A stretch of 64,000 nucleotides of DNA from JADJVL01 sp046331545 (GTDB taxonomy: Bacteria; Acidobacteriota; Holophagae; Holophagales; Holophagaceae), in NCBI GenBank assembly GCA_046331545.1, contig JAXLQR010000002.1:2728001-2792000 (forward strand). The letters run 5' to 3'. The notes beneath the pieces are model-generated. The model was given only the letters and a program-made list of their open reading frames with translations. It was not told the origin of the DNA and made no database searches. Position 1 is the stretch's first letter. The number at the start of each line of letters is the position of its first letter. Of this stretch, positions 34,464 through 43,898 are shown piece by piece. Position numbers and translations under genes: made by a program.

Positions 34464-37202
34464 ATGCGCCGTCATCTCCTCCTGCCCGGCCTCGCCGCGC
34501 TGCTCGTCGCGGGCTTCGCGGCTCCCGTCCTCCAGGCCCAGACCACTGGCAGCCTCCAGGGACGGGTCCTGGACCCCAAGGGGAATCCGGTCCGCGGCGC
34601 CACGGTGCGCCTGAGCGGCAGCGGCGTCCAGGGCGTCCGGGCCACCAGCACCGACGCCTCGGGGGCCTACCGCTTCAACCTGCTGTCGCCGGGCCGCGTC
34701 ACCCTCACCGCCACCGCCGACGGCTACAACGCCGCCAAGGCCGAGGCCGCGGTGGGCCTGGACCGCACGGCCACCGTGGACCTGGCCCTGGCGCCGGTGA
34801 GCACCGCCACCGTGGAGGTGGTGGGTGCCGTCGCCACCGTGGACCTGAAGGCCGCCACCACCGGCCTCAACTTCACCAACGACACCTTCCAGAAGCTGCC
34901 CGTGAGCCGCGACTTCGCGAACATCGCCCTGCTGGCCCCGGGTGTGACCGAGGACCGGGAGGGCTTCAAGGTCTACGGCGGCACCGGCGCCGAGAACAAC
35001 TACGTGGTGGACGGCGTGAACACCACCAACGTGGAGTTCGGCACCCAGGGCAAGCGCGTGCCCATGGAGTTCGTCCAGGAGTTCCAGGTCAAGACCGGCG
35101 GCTACGAGGCCGAGTACGGCAAGGCTCTGGGCGGCATCATCAACGTCATCACCAAGAGCGGCGGCAACGAGTTCACCGGGGACGCCTTCCTGTATTTCGA
35201 GGGGCAGTTCCTGAAGAGTGGCAACCGCCACGTCAACGACGTGAACCAGCGCACCAAGCCGCTCCTGCTGGAGAACAAGACTTTCGAGCTGGGCTTCGAC
35301 GTGGGCGGCGCCCTGGTGAAGGACAAGCTGTGGTTCTTCGTGGCCTACGACCGGCGCAGCAACAAGCAGCAGAACCAGATCCGCGTGGACGGGCCCAACT
35401 TCGGCCAGGTGGCGGACTCGGACTCCACCCGCGACCTCTTCGCCGCCAAGCTGACCTGGCAGATCGCCGAGGGCCACACCCTGATCGCGCAGGTGCTCGG
35501 CGACCCCGAGAAGACCACCGGCGCGGTGAAGACGCCCCAGGGCGACCGGGGCACCTGGGACGGCGAGAAGAAGGTGGGCGGCAACGACCTCAGCCTGCGC
35601 TACGAGGCCGTGGGTTCGAACTGGTTCGGCCAGCTGCAGGTCAGCCGCCACAAGGAGACCAACGCGGTCCTCCCCGGCGCCGGCGGCAGCGCCGTGCAGC
35701 TCGTCGACAACACCCTCAATGGCGCCCAGAGCGGCGGCTTCGGCCGCTTCGACGACAAGACCTTCACCCGGGACACCATCGCCGGATCCTTCGCGTACAT
35801 CCTGGGGAGCCACGAGCTGAAGGCCGGCTTCGACCTCCAGACCGACAAGGCCGACATCCGGCGCGGCTTCACCGGCGGGCAGCTCGTGACGAAGCTCCAG
35901 GACGGGCCGGCGATCTACAGCCACTACTGGTGGACCACGGCTGACGCCTCCATCGACCCCTTCAACGCGCCCACCATCACGTTCACCTCGAGCCCCAAGC
36001 ACGAAAGCCAGGCCTACTTCCTCCAGGACAAGTGGAGCGTCACGCCGTCCCTCGTCCTCAATCTCGGCCTGCGCCTCGACCAGACGGACATCAAGGACCA
36101 GTTCGGCGCGAAGGTCATCTCCCTCAAGGACCAGTGGTCCCCGCGCCTGGGCTTCATCTGGGACTTCCGGGGCAAGGGCCAGGACAAGCTCTACGGCAGC
36201 TTCAGCCGCTACTACGAGCAGGTCCCCCTCGACCTGGTGATCCGCTCCTTCAGCGTGGAGCGCAATCCCACCACGTACAACTTCAGCGCCACCTCGTTCA
36301 CGCCCGACGCCGCCGCCGAGGCCGCGCTGGGGACTGAGGCCGGCATCGTCGGCTCCTACGTGGAGCCCGTGGATTCCGACCTCAAGGGCTCCTACTCCGA
36401 CGAGATGATCCTCGGCGTGGAGTCCACCTGGAACCAGCGCTACCTGCTCGGGGCCAAGGTCATCCGCCGCACCCTCGGCCGCGCGATCGAGGACGGCCTG
36501 GACACCAATTCGCCCCTCGGCGACTACTTCATCATGAACCCGGGCTACAGCCACCCGGCCGGCGTCACCTACCCCAAGGCCAAGCGGGACTTCACGGGCG
36601 TGGAGTTCACCGCCCAGCGGAAGTTCGCCGACCGCTACACCTGGCAGGCCAGCTACCTCTGGAGCCATCTCACGGGCAACTACGAGGGCGCCTTCCAGGG
36701 CATCGGCGGGGCCGACGGCACGGGCCAGCTGGACCCCAACATCAACAGCGCCTTCGACCTGCCGGAGTTCATCGTGAACAGCGACGGCGACCTCAGCGGC
36801 GACCGGCGGCACCAGTTCAAGGCCAACGGCTACTACGAGTGGGACTTCGGCCTGAGCCTGGGGGCCTCGCTGCAGGTGCAGACGGGCACCCCCATCAGCC
36901 GCCTGGGCTACCACAACGGCTACGGGCGCTACGAGCTCTTCCTCACCCCGCGCGGCACCGAGGGCCGCACGCCCACCACCTCGCGCCTGGACATCAACCT
37001 GGCCTACTCCTGGAAGCTCGCCAACAGGCACCAGGTCCGCTTCAACCTGGACGTCACCAACCTCCTCAACAGCCAGACCGCCACCGTCATCGACCAGCGC
37101 TACGACTCGGTGGAGGGCGGCCCGAAGCTGGACACCTACCGGCAGCCCTTCGCCTACCAGGCGCCCCGGACCGTCCGCTTCGGCATCCGCTACAGCTTCT
37201 GA
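34464..37202 (+). CDS. TonB-dependent receptor with carboxypeptidase-regulatory-like domain
   Basis: A 912-residue outer-membrane protein. Signal peptide (LAALLVAGFAAPVLQAQ), an N-terminal Ig-like carboxypeptidase-regulatory domain (GSLQGRVLDPKGNPVRGATV), a plug domain (YVVDGVNTTNVEFG, GGIINVITKSGGNEFTG) and a 22-strand-type barrel ending in aromatic FGIRYSF. This Oar-like form is typical of large acidobacterial receptor families, and the substrate cannot be inferred. ATG 34464 follows GGAG by a usual distance. No dedicated transport genes are next to it. Confidence 0.9.
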   Translation: MRRHLLLPGLAALLVAGFAAPVLQAQTTGSLQGRVLDPKGNPVRGATVRLSGSGVQGVRATSTDASGAYRFNLLSPGRVTLTATADGYNAAKAEAAVGLDRTATVDLALAPVSTATVEVVGAVATVDLKAATTGLNFTNDTFQKLPVSRDFANIALLAPGVTEDREGFKVYGGTGAENNYVVDGVNTTNVEFGTQGKRVPMEFVQEFQVKTGGYEAEYGKALGGIINVITKSGGNEFTGDAFLYFEGQFLKSGNRHVNDVNQRTKPLLLENKTFELGFDVGGALVKDKLWFFVAYDRRSNKQQNQIRVDGPNFGQVADSDSTRDLFAAKLTWQIAEGHTLIAQVLGDPEKTTGAVKTPQGDRGTWDGEKKVGGNDLSLRYEAVGSNWFGQLQVSRHKETNAVLPGAGGSAVQLVDNTLNGAQSGGFGRFDDKTFTRDTIAGSFAYILGSHELKAGFDLQTDKADIRRGFTGGQLVTKLQDGPAIYSHYWWTTADASIDPFNAPTITFTSSPKHESQAYFLQDKWSVTPSLVLNLGLRLDQTDIKDQFGAKVISLKDQWSPRLGFIWDFRGKGQDKLYGSFSRYYEQVPLDLVIRSFSVERNPTTYNFSATSFTPDAAAEAALGTEAGIVGSYVEPVDSDLKGSYSDEMILGVESTWNQRYLLGAKVIRRTLGRAIEDGLDTNSPLGDYFIMNPGYSHPAGVTYPKAKRDFTGVEFTAQRKFADRYTWQASYLWSHLTGNYEGAFQGIGGADGTGQLDPNINSAFDLPEFIVNSDGDLSGDRRHQFKANGYYEWDFGLSLGASLQVQTGTPISRLGYHNGYGRYELFLTPRGTEGRTPTTSRLDINLAYSWKLANRHQVRFNLDVTNLLNSQTATVIDQRYDSVEGGPKLDTYRQPFAYQAPRTVRFGIRYSF

Positions 37203-37203
37203 C

Positions 37204-37488
37204 CTAGAAGGCCTTCGGCACCCTGAACTGCCCGTCCTCGACCTCGGGGGCGTTGGCCAGGGCCTGCGCCTGGGACAGGGCCGCCTCCGGCACGTCCTCC
37301 CGGCGGGGCAGGGCCAGGGGCAGGGCGCGGGCCAGGGGCTCCACGCCCTCCAGGTCCAGGGCCTGGAGGCGCCCGGCCCGGTCCAGCATGCGGGCCATCG
37401 CGTCGCGCAGGGGCTCGATCTCGGCCTCCTCCAGCTTCAGTCCCGCCAGGGCGGCGCAGCGCAGCACTTCCTCCCGGGTCACGTCCAT
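37204..37488 (-). CDS. gatC: Asp-tRNA(Asn)/Glu-tRNA(Gln) amidotransferase subunit C
   Basis: GatC stabilises the GatA subunit of the complex that converts misacylated Glu-tRNA(Gln) or Asp-tRNA(Asn). The 94-residue product has VTREEVLRCAALAGLKLEE at the N-terminus, LDLEGVEPLARALPL and the terminal ALANAPEVEDGQFRVPKAF. ATG 37488, preceded by GAGGA, gives the usual length. A 12-residue longer start at 37524 is possible but not needed. gatA and gatB are not in the window. The stop is two bases from the TonB receptor stop on the other strand. Confidence 0.93.
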   Translation of the reverse strand: MDVTREEVLRCAALAGLKLEEAEIEPLRDAMARMLDRAGRLQALDLEGVEPLARALPLALPRREDVPEAALSQAQALANAPEVEDGQFRVPKAF

Positions 37489-37547
37489 GGCGTCCTCGTG
37501 CCCCCAGTCTATCCGGCGTACCATGGCACACCTTTCCCGGGTGAACC

Positions 37548-39269
37548 ATGCGCCGACCTGCTGCCCTCGCGGCCCTCTCCGCCTGCCTCGTCCTGCCCGC
37601 CCGGCAGGCCCCGGATCCCCTCGCCTGGGTCCCGAAGCGGGCGGGCGTCGTGATCGTCCTCAACCGGCCGGGCCAGGCCCTGGCCCGCTGGGACAGGCTT
37701 GGGGAGCGCCTGCGCGCCAAGGAGCTGGCCCTGGTGCGGCAGGCGGTCACCGAGGACTTCGGCGGCCTGCCGCTGCTGGACCCGGAGGCGCCCCTGGTGG
37801 AGTTCATGGTCAAGCCCCCCAAGGGGCCGGCGAAGCCGAAGCCCGGGAAGGACGCGGCGGGGCAGGCCGAGGCCAAGCCCAAGGACCTGGAGTTCCGGGT
37901 CCTGGCCTTCAAGTCGAAGGAGGACTTCGCGGCCCGATTCAAGCCCGCGGACTTCGCCAAGGCCCAGAGCGACCTCACCTCCGTGACGGTGGGCGGCAAG
38001 CCCATGCTGGCGGCGGTTCGGGGCCGGGTCGCCATCCTCGGGCCGAAGGACCAGGGCGGTCTGCTCCGCGCCCTGGTGGCCGACAAGGCCCGCTTCCCCC
38101 TGCCCGCCGGCGCCGAAGGCGCCTGGGCCGCGGGCCAGGACCTCGCGGTGTTCGTCGCGCCGTCCACGATGAAGGGCGATCCGGGCCCCGAGGCGCCGAA
38201 GGCCAAGCCGGGTCCGGCCTTCCTCGCCCCCCTGGAGCGCTTCTCGAAGGCCATGCGCGAACACCCGGAGACCGAGATCGCCTCCTTCGTGTTCGGCGTG
38301 CGGCTGGGCGAGACGGGCGACCTCACCGGCAGCCTGCGCCTCGGGGTGGCCCCCGGCGGCGAACTGGCGGGCATGACGAAGAACCTGGAGCAGGGCGGCG
38401 GGCCCGCCTTCCGCGGCCTCCCGGCGGCCCCCTTCGCGGTGGCCTTCGGCATGGACTTCCCGGCCTCCTGGGGCGCCCTCATGGCCCAGGCGGTGGAGGA
38501 GGAGGCGAAGCGGGATCCCAAGGCCAACGCCGCGGCGGTGGCCTCCATGGCGGCGCTGATGCGGGAGCTCCGGGGCTTCAGCCTGGCCCTCCGGACGCCG
38601 CGGGAGGGCGAGCCGCCGGCGTCGGGCCTGGGCCTGGCCTTCCAGGTGGCCAGCGCCAAGGCCTTCCTCGCCCGGGCCGCCGACCTCGCCGCGCGCCCGG
38701 ACAAGGACGGCACACCCGGCATGAAGATCGGCAGCGCCTCCTTCCGGGGCCTGCCGGTCACCACCTTCACGCGCGTGCCGCCGCCGCCGAAGCAGCCCGC
38801 GGAAGGGGAACAGCCCTCCCGGGTCCCGCCGCCGGAGATGCTCTTCGGCACGAAGGACGTCCGCACCGCCATGCTCCAGGCCGACGACCACACGGTGATC
38901 GCGGGCTTCGGCGAGGCGGACGCGACCTTCCAGGCGGGCCTCGACAGCCTCGCCCGGGGAGGCCTGGGCCAGCTGGCCCGCGTGCAGACGACCCGCGCGC
39001 TGCTGGCCTCCAGCCAGGGCGGCCTCGGGCAGGGCGTCCTCTACCTCAGCCTTCCGGAACTGATCCAGATGGTGGGCGCCTTCCTGCCCCTCCCGGTGTC
39101 GGAGGAGGACCTCAAGGCCCAGATCCCGCCCCTGGGCCTGGCCCTGCGCCTGGGCAGCGACCGCCTCGAGCTGAACCTCGCCGTGCCCGCGGATTCCCTC
39201 GGGCTGATCGGAAAGCTCGCGGGAGCCGCCGCCCAGATGGGGAAGAAGGCGAAGCCGGAGGAGATGTAG
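37548..39269 (+). CDS. secreted protein of unknown function
   Basis: A 573-residue protein with an N-terminal signal (ALAALSACLVLPARQA), a mixed alpha/beta body and a Lys/Pro/Ala-rich internal insertion (KPPKGPAKPKPGKDAAG). Segments such as GVVIVLNRPGQALARWDRL, SFVFGVRLGETGDLTG and FAVAFGMDFPASW recall DUF3352-type secreted proteins, but I am not certain. No catalytic motif was seen. It is divergent from gatC, with start codons about 60 bp apart. Confidence 0.7.
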   Translation: MRRPAALAALSACLVLPARQAPDPLAWVPKRAGVVIVLNRPGQALARWDRLGERLRAKELALVRQAVTEDFGGLPLLDPEAPLVEFMVKPPKGPAKPKPGKDAAGQAEAKPKDLEFRVLAFKSKEDFAARFKPADFAKAQSDLTSVTVGGKPMLAAVRGRVAILGPKDQGGLLRALVADKARFPLPAGAEGAWAAGQDLAVFVAPSTMKGDPGPEAPKAKPGPAFLAPLERFSKAMREHPETEIASFVFGVRLGETGDLTGSLRLGVAPGGELAGMTKNLEQGGGPAFRGLPAAPFAVAFGMDFPASWGALMAQAVEEEAKRDPKANAAAVASMAALMRELRGFSLALRTPREGEPPASGLGLAFQVASAKAFLARAADLAARPDKDGTPGMKIGSASFRGLPVTTFTRVPPPPKQPAEGEQPSRVPPPEMLFGTKDVRTAMLQADDHTVIAGFGEADATFQAGLDSLARGGLGQLARVQTTRALLASSQGGLGQGVLYLSLPELIQMVGAFLPLPVSEEDLKAQIPPLGLALRLGSDRLELNLAVPADSLGLIGKLAGAAAQMGKKAKPEEM

Positions 39270-39631
39270 GACCTCTCGCTGCAGGGCGACGAGGAAGGCC
39301 CATCGATCGTTCCCGGCGGCGAGAGCCGTTGACGCTTCGCGTCTGGCACCTCGGGCTGATCGACCCGGCACTGCACCGGCTCGATCAACCCGAAGCGCTC
39401 TTCTCAACGACCTTCCATCGGAGAGGTTCCGGACGAGCTGGTGGGCTGAATGAAGCTGGGACAGGAAACCCTGTCCAGGCAGCCACGACCAAACGCTATT
39501 GACCTTCCAAAGGTGCTTTGATCTGGCATGGCTCGCGAAGTGTGCGAGCCGTGGCGGATCGAAGCGCAAGCGAGCGCAGCGAGCCAAACCGCCCGTCCCG
39601 GGACGTCCCGTCCAACTGTTCCGCCCTCTCC
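39270..39631 (+). other. non-coding region with REP-like palindromes
   Basis: 362 bases without a supported gene. It contains an imperfect 18-bp palindrome (39351-39368 with 39376-39393, two mismatches), a 7-bp palindrome GGCTCGC/GCGAGCC (39530-39550) and the 15-base sequence at 39499-39513 that is the exact reverse complement of 30742-30756. It lies between a convergent pair of genes. Confidence 0.5.
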
Positions 39632-40660
39632 CTACCTCATCCCCGGCAGCGCGAGATCCGCATCCGCGTTGAGCTCCAGCGGCCTTTCCGCCGGTTCCAG
39701 CAGCGCGCCCGCCGCGGCGATCATCGCCCCGTTGTCCGTGCAGAACCGCGGCGCGGGGATCGCGAGCTCGAGGCCGATCCGCTCCGCCAGCGCCTTCGCC
39801 TCCTCCCGCAGCGTCGAATTGCACGCGACGCCGCCGCTGATGACGAGGCTCCTCGCGGCGGTCTTCCGCGCCCAGCCCTCGATGGGGTCCAGCAGCCAGG
39901 CCGCCACCGCGTCCTGCAGGCCGTGGCAGAGCGCCTGCACCCGCGGATCGTCGGGGCCCGCAGCGTCCAGGCCGGGCTCGCGCTCCACCCGCAGCTTCAC
40001 CGCCGTCTTCAGCCCCGAGAAGCTCCAGGCCGCCGCGCCGTCCCGGAACCTCGGCGGCGTGAACCTCGGACCCGGGGCCGCGGACCTTCGCGCGCAGGCG
40101 TCCACCACGGGCCCGCCGGGATAGCCCAGGCCCAGCATCCGCGCCGCCTTGTCGAAGGCCTCGCCGGCCGCGTCGTCCCGGGTCTTCTGCAGCAGCCTGA
40201 GATCGGTCCAGCCCGAGGACGCGTAGAGGTGCGTGTGGCCCCCGCTCACCAGCAGCACCAGGGCGGGGAAGGGCAGGGCGGGCGCCTCGAAGCGCGCGGC
40301 GTTGAGGTGGCCGTGGAGGTGGTGCACCGGCACGAAGGGCAGGCCGTGGCGCCACGCCAGCGCCTTGCCCGCGCTGAAGGTGGTGAGCAGGCAGCCCACC
40401 AGTCCCGGTCCCTGGGTCGCCGCGACGCGGCCGAGGCGGGGCGCCTCCACACCGGCCTGCCTCAGCGCCTCTGCGATGACGGCGTGCACCTGCAGCAGGT
40501 GCTCCCGCGCCGCCAGCTCCGGCACCACGCCGCCGAAGGGGCCGTGCAGCTCGTCCTGGCTCTTCCGGACCAGGCTCAGCAGCCTCGGACCGCCCGGCGT
40601 CTCCTCGATGACCGAGGCCGAGCAGTCGTCGCAGCTGGATTCGAGGCCGAGGACGAGCAT
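39632..40660 (-). CDS. tsaD: tRNA N6-threonylcarbamoyladenosine transferase TsaD
   Basis: TsaD makes t6A at position 37 of tRNAs reading ANN codons, with TsaB, TsaE and TsaC. The 342-residue protein has GLESSCDD, GPGLVGCLLTTFSAGKALA, the metal-binding HHLHGHLNA, LLVSGGHTHL, GEAFDKAARMLGLGYPGG, FSFSGLKTAVK-like sequence and SGGVACNSTLR. Length and order are normal. Divergent from priA. Confidence 0.95.
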   Translation of the reverse strand: MLVLGLESSCDDCSASVIEETPGGPRLLSLVRKSQDELHGPFGGVVPELAAREHLLQVHAVIAEALRQAGVEAPRLGRVAATQGPGLVGCLLTTFSAGKALAWRHGLPFVPVHHLHGHLNAARFEAPALPFPALVLLVSGGHTHLYASSGWTDLRLLQKTRDDAAGEAFDKAARMLGLGYPGGPVVDACARRSAAPGPRFTPPRFRDGAAAWSFSGLKTAVKLRVEREPGLDAAGPDDPRVQALCHGLQDAVAAWLLDPIEGWARKTAARSLVISGGVACNSTLREEAKALAERIGLELAIPAPRFCTDNGAMIAAAGALLEPAERPLELNADADLALPGMR

Positions 40661-40698
40661 GGCGCCCAGTGTATCCTCCCGTCTTCGGAGGACGGGTC

Positions 40699-42999
40699 AT
40701 GGCGGCAAGGGAGACGGGCGTGAACCTCGTCCCCACCCTCGTCAGCCTGCCGCGGCCCCTGCCGCCGCTCACCTACCTCGCGCCGGAGGGCCTCGCGCCG
40801 GGCTGCCGGGTGAAGGTGCGGCTGCGCCATGGCTCGGCGGTCGGCGTGGTGCTGGGGCCGGACCCCGCGCCGCCGGCCATCGAGCTGCTGGAGGTCGGGA
40901 CGATCCTCGACCCCTTCCCGCTGCTGCCGCCGAAGGTGAGGGAGCTGCTCGCCTTCGGGGCGGGCTACTACCTGTGCAACCTCGCCCACCTCGCGGCCCT
41001 CGCCCTGCCCCAGGGCGTGGCGCCGGACTGGCACGCGAGGCTGCCGGACGGGCGCAGCCTCGCGGAGCTGCGCGAGGTCGGCGCCTTCGCCGAGCTGGCG
41101 GCGCTGGGCGAGGCCTGGCATCGCGGCTCGCTGGCCCTGCCGCGCCTCTTCCACCGCCGGGACCTGAAGGGGCGCGGCGTCACCGAGGTGCGGCGCACCC
41201 TCCTGCCGCCGCCGGCGAAGGCCACGCCCGCCCAGGCCCGCGTCCTCGCGGCCCTGGAAGACGCCGGCGGGACCCTGCCGGAAGCGGAGCTGCTGGGGCG
41301 CGCAGCCACCACGCCCGCGGCGCTCGCGACCCTGGAGCGCGCGGGCCTCGTGGAGCGCACCAAGCGCCTGGACCTCCTGGCCCAGCGCCGGGAGGAGGGC
41401 ACGGACCGCCGGGTCGAACTCAATGCGGCCCAGCGGGCGGTGGTGGAAGCGGTGGGGCCGGGCTTCGGCGTCCACCTCCTCTACGGCGTCACCGGCTCGG
41501 GCAAGACCGAGGTCTACCTCGAGCTGGCGGAACGCACCCTCGCGGCCGGCCGGCGCGTGCTCTGGCTCGTCCCCGAGATCGGCCTCACGCCCCGGCTGCT
41601 GGCGCGCCTCGAGGCCCGCTTCCCCGGCCGCGTCGCCGTGGGCCACGCGGGGCTCAACGCCACCGAGAAGCAGGCGGACGTGGTGCGCCTGCTGGAGGAC
41701 GGCGCGCCCCTCTTCGTGGGCGTGCGCAACGCGGTGCTGGCGCCGCTCCGGCACGTCGGCCTCGTCATCGTGGACGAGGAGCACGAGGCCTCCTACAAGA
41801 GCGAGGAGCATCCCCGCTTCCACGCCCGGGACCTGGCCATCAAGCGCGCCCAGCTCGAGGACTGCCCGGTGGTGCTGGGCAGCGCGACGCCCAGCCTGGA
41901 GAGCTGGCAGTCGGCCCAGGAGGGGCGCTACGCGCTGCATCGGCTCATGAACCGGCCCGAAGGCGTCACCCTGCCGAAGGTGGAGATCGTGGACCTGCGG
42001 GAGGCCTTCCGGCAGGAGCGGCGTCGCGTGGTCTTCTCCCCGGTGCTCCTCGCGGCGGTGGGCGAGACCCTGCGCCGCCGCGAGCAGGCCATGCTCCTGC
42101 TGAACCGCCGCGGCTTCGAGAACTGGTGGTTCTGCCGGGCCTGCGGCAGGACCCTGGAGTGCCCCCACTGCGCCCTCAGCCTCACCTTCCACAAGGGCGC
42201 CCACCGCCTGCGCTGCCACCTCTGCGGCTTCGAGACCGTGCCCCCCGAGGCCTGCCCGAGCTGCGGCGTGGAGCGGCTCAAGGGCGTGGGCGAGGGCACC
42301 GAGCGCATCGAGGAGGACCTGGCGGAGCTGTTCCCCTCGGCCCGCATCCTGCGCCTGGACCGGGACACCACCCGCCGCCGGGGCGCCCTGGAGGCGGGGC
42401 TCCTCGCCGCCGAGCGCGGCCAGGTGGACCTCCTGGTGGGCACCCAGATGCTGGCCAAGGGCCACACCTTCCCGAACCTGACCCTGGTGGGCGTGCTCAA
42501 CGCGGACCAGGGCCTCAAGGTCCCGGACTTCCGGGCCGGGGAGCGCACCTTCCAGCTCCTCACCCAGGTCTCGGGCCGCGCCGGCCGGGCCGAGCGCCCC
42601 GGCCGCGTGCTCATCCAGACCTACAGCCCCGAGCATCCCGCCATCCGCTGCGCCGTGGCCCAGGACTTCGAGGCCTTCGCCGCCTCGGAGCTGCCCTTCC
42701 GGAAGGGCATGGCGTACCCGCCCTTCTCCGCCCTGGCCCTGCTGCGGGGCGAGGGCGAGGACCTGGCCTCGGCCCTCGCGCCCCTGGAGGCCCTCCGCCC
42801 CCGGCTGACGGAGAGCCCGGGGACCCGGGTCCTCGGCCCGCTGGAAGCGCCGGTGCCCAAGGTGAAGGACCGCTGGCGCGCCATGATGCTGGTCAAGGCT
42901 TCCACCCGGCCCCAGCTCGGGCTCGCCCTCCAGCGCCTCCGGCTGGACCCCGGCGCCCCGGTCAGCCTGGACCGGGATCCCCTGGAATGGGGTGTTTAA
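40699..42999 (+). CDS. priA: primosomal replication restart helicase PriA
   Basis: PriA binds abandoned forks and reloads the replisome. The 766-residue protein has an N-terminal DNA-binding domain, Walker A YGVTGSGKTEVYLELA, DEEHEASYK (motif II), GSATPSLESW, a zinc-binding insert with eight Cys (CRACGRTLECPHC ... CHLCG ... CPSCG), GTQMLAKGHTFPNL and QVSGRAGRAERPG. ATG 40699 is preceded by GGAGG, while the longer in-frame start lacks one. Confidence 0.95.
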   Translation: MAARETGVNLVPTLVSLPRPLPPLTYLAPEGLAPGCRVKVRLRHGSAVGVVLGPDPAPPAIELLEVGTILDPFPLLPPKVRELLAFGAGYYLCNLAHLAALALPQGVAPDWHARLPDGRSLAELREVGAFAELAALGEAWHRGSLALPRLFHRRDLKGRGVTEVRRTLLPPPAKATPAQARVLAALEDAGGTLPEAELLGRAATTPAALATLERAGLVERTKRLDLLAQRREEGTDRRVELNAAQRAVVEAVGPGFGVHLLYGVTGSGKTEVYLELAERTLAAGRRVLWLVPEIGLTPRLLARLEARFPGRVAVGHAGLNATEKQADVVRLLEDGAPLFVGVRNAVLAPLRHVGLVIVDEEHEASYKSEEHPRFHARDLAIKRAQLEDCPVVLGSATPSLESWQSAQEGRYALHRLMNRPEGVTLPKVEIVDLREAFRQERRRVVFSPVLLAAVGETLRRREQAMLLLNRRGFENWWFCRACGRTLECPHCALSLTFHKGAHRLRCHLCGFETVPPEACPSCGVERLKGVGEGTERIEEDLAELFPSARILRLDRDTTRRRGALEAGLLAAERGQVDLLVGTQMLAKGHTFPNLTLVGVLNADQGLKVPDFRAGERTFQLLTQVSGRAGRAERPGRVLIQTYSPEHPAIRCAVAQDFEAFAASELPFRKGMAYPPFSALALLRGEGEDLASALAPLEALRPRLTESPGTRVLGPLEAPVPKVKDRWRAMMLVKASTRPQLGLALQRLRLDPGAPVSLDRDPLEWGV

Positions 43000-43130
43000 A
43001 AATTATTCATTGTGCGTCACCCCCCGGGTCCAGGCGCGACAGGTGGTCATTCAAATACACACAAAAAAGGAAGTTAAAAAATTGTGATCGAAGGCGCTTG
43101 CGGTCTTATCAATGAACGCTGGAGGCGCCT
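43000..43130 (+). promoter_or_regulatory. AT-rich leader and possible promoter of the pilus operon
   Basis: The 3' side of priA turns abruptly AT-rich (runs of A and T at 43000-43085), unlike almost all other spacers here. TTGTGA (43083-43088) and TATCAA (43107-43112) are 18 bases apart and could be -35 and -10 boxes, though neither matches perfectly. The ribosome site GGAGG lies at 43121-43125. The AT-rich part could bind nucleoid proteins. Confidence 0.3.
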
Positions 43131-43898
43131 ATGAACGCGAGACCCCTTCGGGAGGGAGGCTTCACCCTGGTGGAGATGCTCGTGGTGCTCGCGATCATCG
43201 CGGCGCTCAGCATCGCGGCCGTCGCGTCCCTGAACGGGCGGCCGAATGCCGCCGTCAGGACCACCGTGGACGACCTGGAGGGCGTGATCTCCGGGGCCCA
43301 GAAGCTCGCGGTGGCCTCGGGCCTGGACGTCTACCTGGTGGCCGACGGCACCTGGGACCCCAAGGCCAGCTCCCCCTTCATCCTGGCCTACGACACCATC
43401 AAGCAGGTGGATCGCGACACGAAGCCCTCCGATCCCGCCTCCGCCGCCCGGGAGCGGATCGTGGCCCGGGCCCGCGACCCCCACGGGGACATCACGGACC
43501 CGCCCGGGGTCTACAGCATCCTGTTCAACCCCCTGACTAAGGTCCAGAACCGCGAGCAGTCCTACGCCGGCGTGGTGGTCGGGGACTCGGGCTGGTACGC
43601 CACGGCCCTCGGCACCACCCCGGACCTCGCCTCCATCGCGCCGGGGAACCTCTCCCCCCTGGACAGCGCCCTCGCCTCCTCGGCCCGGCTCTGCAAGGGC
43701 TCCACCAACTTCGTCACCGTGAGCGGCGTGAGCAAGCGCTTCACCTCGCCCTTCCACATCCAGGTCGTGGGCATCCGGAACGCCCAGGCCCTGCCGGGCT
43801 CCCCCATCGGCGTGCTCGCCGTGCCCAACAATTCGGGCACGGTCTACAAGTTTATGAACACCGGCAAGTTCAACGAATCGAAGTGGAGGCGGATGTGA
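43131..43898 (+). CDS. type IV pilin-like protein, FimT/GspH type
   Basis: A 255-residue prepilin. The class III signal is GGFTLVEMLVVLAIIAALS: cleavage after Gly, Phe1, Glu5 and a hydrophobic helix. The C-terminal domain is larger than in major pilins, fitting a minor pilin of the FimT/GspH group that starts fibre assembly. It is first of five genes (to 50698) that follow the PilV-PilW-PilX-PilY1 order. GGAGG precedes ATG 43131. Confidence 0.85.
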   Translation: MNARPLREGGFTLVEMLVVLAIIAALSIAAVASLNGRPNAAVRTTVDDLEGVISGAQKLAVASGLDVYLVADGTWDPKASSPFILAYDTIKQVDRDTKPSDPASAARERIVARARDPHGDITDPPGVYSILFNPLTKVQNREQSYAGVVVGDSGWYATALGTTPDLASIAPGNLSPLDSALASSARLCKGSTNFVTVSGVSKRFTSPFHIQVVGIRNAQALPGSPIGVLAVPNNSGTVYKFMNTGKFNESKWRRM

